Source: Hirschia sp.
Lineage (GTDB): Bacteria; Pseudomonadota; Alphaproteobacteria; Caulobacterales; Hyphomonadaceae
NCBI GenBank assembly: GCA_002709235.1
Contig: PAQI01000017.1
Span: forward strand, 2,079 to 48,342
Direction: 5' to 3'
Length of the DNA: 46,264 nt
Positions 15,108-23,290 of this stretch are shown here, piece by piece. The notes under the pieces are model-generated. The model was not told the DNA's origin, did no database searches, and worked only from the letters and a program-made list of their open reading frames with translations. Every line of letters begins with the position of its first letter. The first letter of the stretch is position 1. The position numbers were made by a program, and so were the translations under genes.

Positions 15108-16556
15108 ATGACGCAAGACATGCTTAAATTCGTCTCCGTGGATCGGCAGATGCCGGAAAAACGCGACGCTGACCTGCGCAAGCAGGACTTCCACGAAATC
15201 TATGCAGACTTCATCGACGAAAAAGCACGCGAACAATCCTCGCGCTGCTCACAATGTGGCGTCCCCTTCTGTCAACAGGGCTGCCCGCTGGGGAACAACA
15301 TTCCAGACTGGTTGATGCTGGTCGCTGAAAACCGCCTGGAAGAAGCCTATGAGATCTCTTCGGCAACCAACAACATGCCCGAGATCTGCGGACGCATCTG
15401 CCCACAGGACCGCCTGTGCGAAGGCATCTGCACGGTGGAACAATCCGGCCACGGCACTGTCACCATTGGCGCGGTTGAGCGTTACATCACCGACACTGCA
15501 TGGGAGAAGGGCTGGGTTACACCCATCAAGCCTCCTCGTGAAAAGGACCAGTCTGTCGGCATCATCGGCGCAGGCCCTGCAGGTTTCGCAGCAGCCGAAC
15601 AATTGCGCGCCAAGGGTTATCAGGTCACCATCTATGACCGCTATGACCGCGCAGGTGGCTTGCTGATCTATGGCATCCCCGGCTTCAAGCTGGAAAAGGA
15701 AATCGTGACTCGCCGTACGCAAAGACTGGTCGATAGTGGCGTTGAGTTTTCCTATGGCGCGGATGTCGGCAACAATATTTCGCTGGCTGAACTGCGCGAA
15801 AAGCATGACTCCCTGCTGATTGCCACTGGCGTTTACAATGCCCGCGCGCTGGAATTGCCAGGCGTTGCAGGGGCCACAGGCGTCTACAAGGCACTGGACT
15901 ATCTGACGACCTCCAATCGCTGCGACCTTGGTGACAAGGTGGAAGCGTTTGAAAGCGGCGAACTCGACGCCAAGGGCAAGCGTGTCGTGGTTGTGGGCGG
16001 TGGTGACACCGCGATGGACTGTGTGCGCACGGCCATCCGTCAGGGTGCCAAGTCCGTGACCTGCATGTATCGTCGTGACCGCGCCAACATGCCAGGCTCA
16101 CAACGCGAGGTGATGAACGCAGAGGAAGAAGGCGTGACCTTCGACTGGCTGTCAGCCCCCCGCGCCGTCCTCACCAAGAAAACCGGTGAAGTCAAAGCCG
16201 TAAAGGCCCAACGCATGCGCCTTGGCCTGCCCGATATGTCCGGTCGTCGTTCGCCAGAACCTGTCGAGGGTTCCGAATATGACCTCAAGGCCGATATCGT
16301 CATCGAGGCGCTGGGCTTTGAACCTGAAGATCTACCGCAATTGTTCGGCGAATCCGCCCTGACCGTGAATCGCTGGGGTGCCGTGAAAGTTGATCACCGC
16401 ACCATGATGACATCCATTGACGGCGTGTTTGCTGCTGGCGACATTGTTCGCGGTGCCTCGCTCGTCGTCTGGGCCGTCAAGGAAGGGCGCGACGCCGCCA
16501 TTGGAATTGATCGCTATCTCAAGGCCGCCGCCAGGATGGTCACCGCAGCAGAATAA
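15108..16556 (+). CDS. gltD: Glutamate synthase (NADPH) small subunit
   Basis: This subunit supplies electrons from NADPH through FAD and two 4Fe-4S clusters to the large subunit, which makes glutamate from glutamine and 2-oxoglutarate. Of 482 residues, the N-terminal part carries the cluster cysteines (CSQCGVPFCQQGCPLGNN and CGRICPQDRLCEGICT). Then come the FAD-binding VGIIGAGPAGFAAAEQL and the NADPH-binding VVVVGGGDTAMDC. GDIVRGASLVVWA near the end is the usual second FAD contact. The frame opens at a TTG at 15099. I chose ATG 15108, which leaves the family's short lead before MLKFVSV. The large-subunit gene follows after 78 nt on the same strand, so the order here is gltD-gltB. Confidence 0.96.
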   Translation: MTQDMLKFVSVDRQMPEKRDADLRKQDFHEIYADFIDEKAREQSSRCSQCGVPFCQQGCPLGNNIPDWLMLVAENRLEEAYEISSATNNMPEICGRICPQDRLCEGICTVEQSGHGTVTIGAVERYITDTAWEKGWVTPIKPPREKDQSVGIIGAGPAGFAAAEQLRAKGYQVTIYDRYDRAGGLLIYGIPGFKLEKEIVTRRTQRLVDSGVEFSYGADVGNNISLAELREKHDSLLIATGVYNARALELPGVAGATGVYKALDYLTTSNRCDLGDKVEAFESGELDAKGKRVVVVGGGDTAMDCVRTAIRQGAKSVTCMYRRDRANMPGSQREVMNAEEEGVTFDWLSAPRAVLTKKTGEVKAVKAQRMRLGLPDMSGRRSPEPVEGSEYDLKADIVIEALGFEPEDLPQLFGESALTVNRWGAVKVDHRTMMTSIDGVFAAGDIVRGASLVVWAVKEGRDAAIGIDRYLKAAARMVTAAE

Positions 16557-16634
16557 TAACATTGCCTCTTCCTTCCTCAGCGCGCCCGATACCGGCAGAC
16601 GCAAGGCAGGAACCCAGAAGGAAAGCCGCACATC

Positions 16635-19600
16635 ATGGCTGATGGACACAACACACAAGACCACGACCCGCTGGAAGCATACCGGCAGATGCGAGAGACG
16701 CTCGAGAACGCGCATGCTTATAATCGCGCGGATGAGCATGACGCTTGTGGTGTCGGTCTCGTTGTCCAGATGGATGGCACACCGCGTCGGGAAATCGTCC
16801 AGATGGCAATCCGTGCCCTGAAGGCTGTCTGGCACCGCGGTGCCGTCGATGCAGATGGCAAGACCGGTGATGGTGCTGGCATCCGACTGGATGTGCCGCA
16901 GGAATTCTTCAAGGCACAGATCATTCACACGGGCCATGAGCCGAATGAAGACCTGCCAATCTGTGTTGGCCAGATTTTCATGCCCCGCACCGATCTGAAA
17001 GCACAGGAAGCTGCTCGGACGATCGTTGAATCCGAAATCCTGCGTCTGGGCTTTTATGTCTATGGCTGGCGTCAGGTTCCGATCGACACGTCCTATATCG
17101 GCGAAAAAGCCGACCGGTCTCGCCCGGAAATCGCACAGATCATGTTCTGTGACCCGAAGGGACGCGAAGGATCGGACCTGGAACGCATGTTGTATGTCTG
17201 CCGCCGCCGCACCGAAAAGCGTGCACGGGCGGCAAACATCCCGGATTTCTACATCTGCTCCATGTCCTCACAGGCAATCATCTATAAGGGCATGTTCCTC
17301 GCCGAGGACATCGACAAATTCTATCCGGACCTGCGCGACAAGCGCTTCACATCCTCCGTTGCGATCTATCACCAGCGCTATTCCACCAATACCTTCCCGC
17401 AATGGTGGCTGGCCCAGCCTTTCCGCATGCTCGCCCATAATGGCGAAATCAACACCGTCAACGGCAATATCAACTGGATGAAGAGCCATGAGATCCGCAT
17501 GGTCTCAGACCAGTTCGGTGAATATGGCGAGGACATCAAACCCGTCATCCAGCAAGGCTCGTCTGACTCTGCTGCCCTCGACGCCGCCTTCGAACTGCTC
17601 GTGCGGGCTGGTCGCAAGGCAACAATGGCCAAGACATTGCTGATCCCCGAAGCCTGGTCCAAGCGCGAAGGCGTGATGCCGGCGGCACACCAAGGGCTTT
17701 ATGCCTACTCAAACGCCGTGATGGAGCCATGGGACGGCCCTGCTGCAGTCTGCGCCTTTGATGGTCGCTGGGCGGTTGCCGGTCTTGACCGTAACGGCCT
17801 GCGCCCTATGCGCTATGCCCTCACACAGGATGGCGTGCTGGCCGTGGGATCGGAAACCGGCATGTGTCCACTGGAATCTGAAACAGTCCTGCACCGTGGC
17901 CGTGTAGGCCCCGGCGGAATGATTGCCGTTGACCTTCACACAGGTGAGTTCTTCAATCACCGCGAAGTCATCGACGCCCTTTCGCAACAACACCCTTATG
18001 CCGAATGGCTGGAAAATGTCGTCGATCTTGATGAAAAGATCGGCAAGGGCCCTGAAGAACGCATGTTCGAACGCCCGGAACTGCTGCGCCGCCAGGCCGC
18101 TGCCGGCCTGACCATGGAAGACATGGAGCTGATCCTGTCGCCAATGGCCGAAGACGGCAAGGAAGCGCTCGGCTCCATGGGTGATGACAGCCCCCTGGCA
18201 GTATTGTCCGATGGCTACCGTCCGCTGTCTCACTATTTCCGCCAGAACTTCTCGCAGGTCACGAACCCGCCTATCGATCCCCTGCGCGAAGAACGGGTGA
18301 TGAGTCTCAAGACCCGCTTCAAGAACCTCGGCAATATCCTTGCCGATGACGAAGCACAAACCAATGTGTTCCTGCTGGAAAGCCCGGTCCTGACCAATGG
18401 CATGTATACCCGCATGCTCGATGTCATGGGTGAAGGTGTCACTGTCGTCGATTGTACCTTCGATATCGAAGAACAGGACGACGACTTTACCGGCGACATC
18501 CTGCGAAACGCGCTGGATCGTATCCGTTCGCAAGCGGAAATCGCCGTCTCATCCGGTCGTGAGCACATTGTCCTGACCGATGAGCATCAGGGCCCCAACC
18601 GCGCACCTATCCCGATGATCCTCGCCGTGGGTGCCGTGCACAGCCATCTTGTCGCCAAGGGCCTGCGCACCTTCTGTTCGCTGACCGTGCGTTCAGCTGA
18701 ATGCCTCGACACGCATTATTACGCTGTTCTCATCGGCGTGGGTGCCACCTGTGTAAACGCCTATCTGGCACAGGAAGCCATTCTGGACCGCCTGGACCGT
18801 GGCCTTCTGGGCGACGACATGACGGTTGAAAAAGCTCTGTCCAACCACAAGAAATCCATCGAGGCCGGCCTTCTCAAGATCCTGTCCAAGATGGGCATCT
18901 CGGTCATTTCGTCCTATCGCGGCGGCTATAATTTCGAAGCCCTCGGCCTTTCGCGGGCGCTGTGCGCCGATTATTTCCCCGGCATGACGTCAAAGATTTC
19001 CGGTATCGGCCTGTCCGGACTGGAACAAAAGGCGCTGGACCTTCACGCCCGCACCTGGGACGAAGACATCCGCACTCTTCCCGTAGGCGGCTTTTATCGC
19101 ATTCGTCGCACCGGAGAACGCCACGCGCTGACCGGTGAACTGATGCACCTCATGCAGTCTGCCTGCGACACGGGTTCATATGCTGACTGGCTGAAATTCA
19201 GCACCGCCATTCAGAAACAACAGCGTGAACACCCGATCCAGCTGCGTGACCTTCTCGCCTTCCGCGAGGGACGCAAGCCTGTGCACAGCGATGATGTGCA
19301 ATCCGTCAATGCTATCCGCAAGCGTTTCGTCACGCCCGGCATGTCGCTTGGGGCCCTGTCGCCTGAAGCGCATGGCACGCTCAACATCGCCATGAACCGC
19401 ATCGGAGCCAAATCGGTCTCCGGTGAAGGCGGCGAGGTACGCGAACGCTACAAACCACGCCCCAATGGCGACAATGCCAACTCGGCCATCAAGCAGGTTG
19501 CGTCCGGTCGCTTTGGTGTAACGGCAGAATATCTCAACCAGTGCCGTGAAGTTGAAATCAAGGTCGCCCAAGGTGCAAAGCCCGGTGAAGGTGGCCAGCT

Positions 19601-21209
19601 GCCCGGTTTCAAAGTGACGGAATTCATCGCCAAGAACCGCCACTCCACCCCCGGTGTGATGCTGATCTCTCCGCCGCCACACCACGACATCTATTCCATC
19701 GAGGATCTGGCCCAGCTGATCTACGATCTCAAGCAGATCAACCCTGACTGCCGCGTCTGTGTAAAACTGGTCTCGCGCTCCGGCGTCGGCACCATCGCGG
19801 CAGGTGTGGCCAAGGCCAAGGCCGATGTGATCCTGATCGCAGGCCACAATGGCGGCACAGGTGCCAGCCCGCAGACCTCGATCAAATATGCAGGCCTGCC
19901 CTGGGAAATCGGCCTTGCCGAAGCCCATCAGGTGCTCACGCTCAACAATCTGCGTGATCAGGTGACTCTGCGTACAGATGGCGGCCTGCGCACGGGCCGC
20001 GATATCGTCATGGCAGCAATGCTGGGCGCTGAGGAATATGGCATAGGTACAGCGTCACTCGTGGCGATGGGCTGCATCATGGTGCGCCAGTGCCACTCCA
20101 ACACCTGCCCCGTCGGTGTTTGTACGCAGCGCGACGATTTGCGAGCGAAGTTCACCGGCACGGCGGACAAGGTCGTGAACCTGATGTCCCATATCGCTGA
20201 AGAAGTCCGTGAAGTGCTGGCGGAACTCGGCTTCCGCACGCTGGATGAAGTGATCGGCCGTACCGACCTTCTCGTCCAGGTGTCCCGAGGTTCCCAGTTC
20301 CTCGACGATCTGGACCTCAACCCCCTTTTGGTGCGCGCCAAGGCCGATCAGAAGATCTCTTACAAACCAACCCTGCGCAATGAAGTCCCCGATGCGCTGG
20401 ATGTCGAGATCCTGCGCGATGCGGCTGCCTTTTTCGACCGCCGTGAAAAAATGCAGGTCGACTACAAGGTGCGTAACGTCCAACGCGGTATCGGTACGCG
20501 CACCTCATCGCACATTGTGCGCACCTATGGCATGGATGCCTTGCCGGAAGGTCACCTCTGGGTGACGCTCGATGGCTCTGCTGGTCAGTCGCTGGGCGCA
20601 TTTGCCGTCAAGGGTCTGACACTTGAAGTCATCGGCGACAGCAATGACTATGTGGGCAAGGGCTTGTCAGGTGCCACAATCATCCTGCGTCCGCCTTCCA
20701 CGGCCAAATATCAGGCCAAGGACAATACCATTATCGGAAACACCTGCATGTATGGGGCAACCTCCGGCAAGCTCTTCGCAGCAGGTCAGGCCGGCGAGCG
20801 CTTCGCGGTGCGAAATTCCGGAGCACAGGCTGTGATCGAAGGTTGCGGAGCCAATGGCTGCGAATATATGACCGGCGGCCAGGTGGTCATTCTCGGCGAG
20901 GTCGGTGACAATTTCGGTGCAGGCATGACCGGCGGCATGGCCTTCCTTTACGATCCGGAAGATCAGTTCGATGTGCTGGCCAACCCTGACTCCATCGTCT
21001 GGCAGCAAATCCAGTCAAAGCACTGGGAATCCGTCCTGAAGGCAGCAATCGAAGAGCATGTTGAACGTACACGCAGCCAGCATGCAGAATCGATCCTGAA
21101 CAATTGGGAGCTGGAGCTTTCAAGCTTCAAGCAGATTGTGCCGAAGGAACTCCTCACCCGTCTCACCCATCCGCTGAGCGACACCGACGCCATCGTCGCA
21201 GCGGAATAG
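16635..21209 (+). CDS. gltB: Glutamate synthase (NADPH) large subunit
   Basis: This is the catalytic alpha subunit of 1524 residues, the normal length. It has an N-terminal propeptide of 37 residues before Cys38 (EHDACGVG). This cysteine becomes the N-terminal nucleophile of the class II glutamine amidotransferase domain after self-cleavage. The central domain is followed by the FMN-binding TIM barrel (PGEGGQLPGFKV, SPPPHHDIYSIEDLAQLIYDL, AGHNGGTGASPQTS). The 3Fe-4S cysteines are in GCIMVRQCHSNTCPVGVC. The C-terminal beta-helix follows (YGATSGKLFAAGQAGERFAV). A ribosome site AAGGAAAG lies at 16618-16625, somewhat far from the ATG. It is expressed with gltD, and the unit ends at the terminator at 21241. 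Confidence 0.97.
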   Translation: MADGHNTQDHDPLEAYRQMRETLENAHAYNRADEHDACGVGLVVQMDGTPRREIVQMAIRALKAVWHRGAVDADGKTGDGAGIRLDVPQEFFKAQIIHTGHEPNEDLPICVGQIFMPRTDLKAQEAARTIVESEILRLGFYVYGWRQVPIDTSYIGEKADRSRPEIAQIMFCDPKGREGSDLERMLYVCRRRTEKRARAANIPDFYICSMSSQAIIYKGMFLAEDIDKFYPDLRDKRFTSSVAIYHQRYSTNTFPQWWLAQPFRMLAHNGEINTVNGNINWMKSHEIRMVSDQFGEYGEDIKPVIQQGSSDSAALDAAFELLVRAGRKATMAKTLLIPEAWSKREGVMPAAHQGLYAYSNAVMEPWDGPAAVCAFDGRWAVAGLDRNGLRPMRYALTQDGVLAVGSETGMCPLESETVLHRGRVGPGGMIAVDLHTGEFFNHREVIDALSQQHPYAEWLENVVDLDEKIGKGPEERMFERPELLRRQAAAGLTMEDMELILSPMAEDGKEALGSMGDDSPLAVLSDGYRPLSHYFRQNFSQVTNPPIDPLREERVMSLKTRFKNLGNILADDEAQTNVFLLESPVLTNGMYTRMLDVMGEGVTVVDCTFDIEEQDDDFTGDILRNALDRIRSQAEIAVSSGREHIVLTDEHQGPNRAPIPMILAVGAVHSHLVAKGLRTFCSLTVRSAECLDTHYYAVLIGVGATCVNAYLAQEAILDRLDRGLLGDDMTVEKALSNHKKSIEAGLLKILSKMGISVISSYRGGYNFEALGLSRALCADYFPGMTSKISGIGLSGLEQKALDLHARTWDEDIRTLPVGGFYRIRRTGERHALTGELMHLMQSACDTGSYADWLKFSTAIQKQQREHPIQLRDLLAFREGRKPVHSDDVQSVNAIRKRFVTPGMSLGALSPEAHGTLNIAMNRIGAKSVSGEGGEVRERYKPRPNGDNANSAIKQVASGRFGVTAEYLNQCREVEIKVAQGAKPGEGGQLPGFKVTEFIAKNRHSTPGVMLISPPPHHDIYSIEDLAQLIYDLKQINPDCRVCVKLVSRSGVGTIAAGVAKAKADVILIAGHNGGTGASPQTSIKYAGLPWEIGLAEAHQVLTLNNLRDQVTLRTDGGLRTGRDIVMAAMLGAEEYGIGTASLVAMGCIMVRQCHSNTCPVGVCTQRDDLRAKFTGTADKVVNLMSHIAEEVREVLAELGFRTLDEVIGRTDLLVQVSRGSQFLDDLDLNPLLVRAKADQKISYKPTLRNEVPDALDVEILRDAAAFFDRREKMQVDYKVRNVQRGIGTRTSSHIVRTYGMDALPEGHLWVTLDGSAGQSLGAFAVKGLTLEVIGDSNDYVGKGLSGATIILRPPSTAKYQAKDNTIIGNTCMYGATSGKLFAAGQAGERFAVRNSGAQAVIEGCGANGCEYMTGGQVVILGEVGDNFGAGMTGGMAFLYDPEDQFDVLANPDSIVWQQIQSKHWESVLKAAIEEHVERTRSQHAESILNNWELELSSFKQIVPKELLTRLTHPLSDTDAIVAAE

Positions 21210-21240
21210 GACTTCCTGATCTGATAACAGGTAATCAAAG

Positions 21241-21268
21241 AAAAGGCGGGCTCAGGTCCGCCTTTTTT
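21241..21268 (+). terminator. Intrinsic terminator of gltDB
   Basis: AAAAGGCGG (21241-21249), an 8-nt loop and CCGCCTTTT (21258-21266) form a 9-bp stem that runs into six T residues. It begins 31 nt after the gltB stop. This is a clear rho-independent terminator. Confidence 0.9.
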
Positions 21269-21715
21269 ATGTTTAGGGTTACAGGCCACCACTTGAACAA
21301 TAGGCTTTCCACAACGTCCACAAATCGATCAGGCCTGCCATGAAGAAGCCGAGTATATCTGCATAGGTGAAATGTTCGAACAGTCCACAGAAGCTGCAGC
21401 GCTGTCTCGATCCAGTTGGTAGACGATGTTGAAAAGCCGTTCAGCATATTGACCAAACCAATCGTTCGAACACCTCCGATTGTTCGCATATGCATTGTTC
21501 GCGCTAAACTCTATTAGTCTTCAGATTCAGAAAGCAGTGAACAATTGTCTGGAAGCCTATTCTAATGGAATAGCCATTCAGCATGATTTCTTTCGATGAG
21601 CTGAAATACACAAACAACCTAATACAAGTTCAGAACGCACTTTCAATTGGAAGTTAAGATCTGTGACTTATGGTGTCAGCAGGGATTAGGAGACGGGACC
21701 GAGGGAGGGATCACC
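21269..21715. other. Gene-free interval with a cluster of GTTCG motifs
   Basis: No gene is supported here. It contains two copies of the palindrome GTTCGAAC (21374-21381 and 21464-21471, 90 bp apart) and a direct repeat ATTGTTCGC (21479-21487 and 21494-21502, period 15 bp). A 6-bp hairpin CTATTC/GAATAG lies at 21557-21573. The cluster could be an operator array for the lipoprotein gene at 21716. The minus-strand open frame across 21235-21495 runs into the gltB terminator and shows no domain. Confidence 0.45.
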
Positions 21716-22003
21716 GTGAAACGTGTGACAACTGTGCTGCTCGCCTGCGCAGCCATTGGTATGGCTGGCTGCCAGTCGAATGATGCGCCGCCAACGAAGC
21801 TCGAAATGAGCACCGCAATGCAAGCACTCTATAATGGACCAATCGACCAGATCACAGATCTGAGCTGTCGACACGCAGGTCACAGCAAATATCTTTGCGA
21901 TTACACCGTGTCTGTGATCGGCATGTTTCCGGAAAAACGTTCCGATTGCATGTTTGCTTCAGCAACCGGCTGGGTGCCTGTGGACGCCATTCGCTGCGAA
22001 TGA
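21716..22003 (+). CDS. Small hypothetical lipoprotein
   Basis: The protein has 95 residues and starts at a GTG (21716) preceded by GAGGGAGGG (21701-21709). The N-terminus VKRVTTVLLACAAIGMAGC is a lipoprotein signal with a lipobox-like MAGC, so lipidation at Cys19 is likely. After that come two pairs of cysteines (SCRHAGHSKYLCDY and SDCMFASATGWVPVDAIRCE) that could form disulfides in the periplasm. A longer in-frame start at 21647 exists but would put charged, non-signal sequence before the hydrophobic stretch. I recognise no family. It is convergent with the DUF4168-like gene at 22034, with 30 bp between the stops. Confidence 0.7.
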   Translation: MKRVTTVLLACAAIGMAGCQSNDAPPTKLEMSTAMQALYNGPIDQITDLSCRHAGHSKYLCDYTVSVIGMFPEKRSDCMFASATGWVPVDAIRCE

Positions 22004-22033
22004 ACGCCTAACAGGCACGCAACCAATTCCGGA

Positions 22034-22534
22034 TCAGCCTTCAGATGTGGCTGTCTCTTCGTCTGGAGCTGCCGGAGCCTGCGCTACTGAAACCGCGACC
22101 GGAAACTCAAAACGCTGTTCGAGCGGAATCTTGATGTTACCGGTCTGTGCAATCTGTTCATATCGCTCAACCGACAAACCGGATTCCTCGATACGGGCGC
22201 GAATATTCTTCATCATTTCAGCGCGCGCAGCTTGTATATCGGCAGGCGTACTGCGGTAGTCCACCTGATCATAGGACTGATGCGCGATATCCACGATGTC
22301 CAGATTGACCTCTGAAAACGCTTCAACTTCATCCGCGTTGGTTTTGTCAAAGTCATACGCCCATACCCAGGTGGATTCAGGTTTTGCCTTTGCGTTCTCA
22401 CCGTCCTTGCCAGCCTCCGCCTGTTCGGCAGTGGTTGTGGCAGTTTCAGTTTCTGTTTCAGCTTCCTGTGCGATTGCTGCACCAGTCATGGCAGCGCCAA
22501 TAATGAAAGCGGTCAGTACGTTACGGGTCTTCAT
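22034..22534 (-). CDS. Secreted DUF4168-like protein
   Basis: The protein has 166 residues. It begins with a signal peptide (MKTRNVLTAFIIGAAMTGAA, cleavage after AIA) and a Glu/Thr-rich low-complexity linker (EAETETETATTTAEQAE). A helical C-terminal segment with ARIEESGLSVERYEQIAQT follows, which resembles the end of DUF4168 proteins, small exported helical proteins of unknown role. It ends in an acidic, Ala/Pro-rich tail. The start is supported by GGGAGA (22541-22546) 6 nt before the ATG; the frame is open to 22606 but the extra part has no signal character. The TspO-like gene is divergent upstream. Confidence 0.65.
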   Translation of the reverse strand: MKTRNVLTAFIIGAAMTGAAIAQEAETETETATTTAEQAEAGKDGENAKAKPESTWVWAYDFDKTNADEVEAFSEVNLDIVDIAHQSYDQVDYRSTPADIQAARAEMMKNIRARIEESGLSVERYEQIAQTGNIKIPLEQRFEFPVAVSVAQAPAAPDEETATSEG

Positions 22535-22696
22535 AATGCTTCTCCCAGTGCTTTCCCCAACCCTGGATGACGCATTACAAATGCACACCAATGGAATAAG
22601 TTTCACAACTTACTGATATTTAAGAGTATTTCCAATTTTTGACACAATTGGACATATTCCAGTGAACCGCTTTGATATCGTGCGCGTATTTCCATC

Positions 22697-23179
22697 ATGA
22701 CAAAGACACATCCTCTCAATCGCCCTGATGTCATAGGAGCGATCAGCTCTGCTCTTGTACCACTTTTGTTGGTCCTGATCGGCAATGGATTGATCTTCGC
22801 CACGGGCTGGATGGACCAGAACAGCAGTTTCGACCGGCTGGAAAACGCGCCACCTGGATGGTTTGTTGGCCTGATGTGGACATTGATCTATCCGCTCTGG
22901 GGTCTCGCCCGCTGGCGCGTGCGGTTATACTCAACAGCCTCCCGCATGCTGATCGGCCTGATGGTATGGGGTTTTCTCTACACCATCATAACAGGTCCCG
23001 CAGGCCCGATGACGGGTGCCATCTGCAATGGAATTTCGCTTTTATTCGTCATACTTGCCAGTTTGTTGGCGGCACGACGCGATCGCATTGCGCTCTTTTT
23101 GATGGTGCCTTCGATCATCTGGGTTGTCTTCGCCAACTATCTTGGACTCGCTGCCCTGCACGCGGCACCGATGCTTTAG
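22697..23179 (+). CDS. TspO/MBR family protein
   Basis: The protein has 160 residues with five hydrophobic segments (about 15-37, 52-70, 80-98, 105-125, 131-152), the usual TspO topology. The signature PPGWFVGLMWTLIYPLWGLARW (given in two parts: PPGWFVGLMW at 52-61, then TLIYPLWGLARW) is the family's most conserved stretch. The fifth helix contains W..FANYLGLAALH. TspO homologues bind porphyrins and are linked to oxidative stress and tetrapyrrole control in alphaproteobacteria; the role here is inferred from family. No clear ribosome site precedes the ATG. The gene after it is an unrelated lipoprotein. Confidence 0.85.
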   Translation: MTKTHPLNRPDVIGAISSALVPLLLVLIGNGLIFATGWMDQNSSFDRLENAPPGWFVGLMWTLIYPLWGLARWRVRLYSTASRMLIGLMVWGFLYTIITGPAGPMTGAICNGISLLFVILASLLAARRDRIALFLMVPSIIWVVFANYLGLAALHAAPML

Positions 23180-23290
23180 CGAACAGTCTGTGTGACTCCA
23201 AAAAAGCGGCCCGCCTGCCTGTCCATTGAAAACACCCTGCGATAGGGTCAGCCGCACAAAATGTGGATGCGTCTGTGGAGGGGAAATCTC

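Noticed and set aside
16240-16275. The GltD segment RRSPEPVEG resembles the peptide encoded by a common dispersed palindrome, suggesting a repeat inserted in gltD.
   Set aside because: As I recall GltD homologues, a similar Gly-Arg-x-x-Pro-x-Pro-x-Glu-Gly stretch is normal at this position, so it is more likely ordinary gene sequence.
17709-18533. Long open frame on the minus strand within gltB (and similar ones within lysA, DUF4175 and clpB).
   Set aside because: They are antisense to well-conserved genes, show no domain or ribosome site, and are expected from the codon bias of the coding strand.
21370-21385. TGTTCGAACA looked like a tRNA T-loop (GTTCGAA).
   Set aside because: No acceptor, anticodon or D-arm pairing is present around it.
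21235-21495. 86-codon minus-strand frame downstream of gltB.
   Set aside because: It runs into the gltB terminator hairpin and has no domain or signal; the repeated GTTCG motifs better explain the region.
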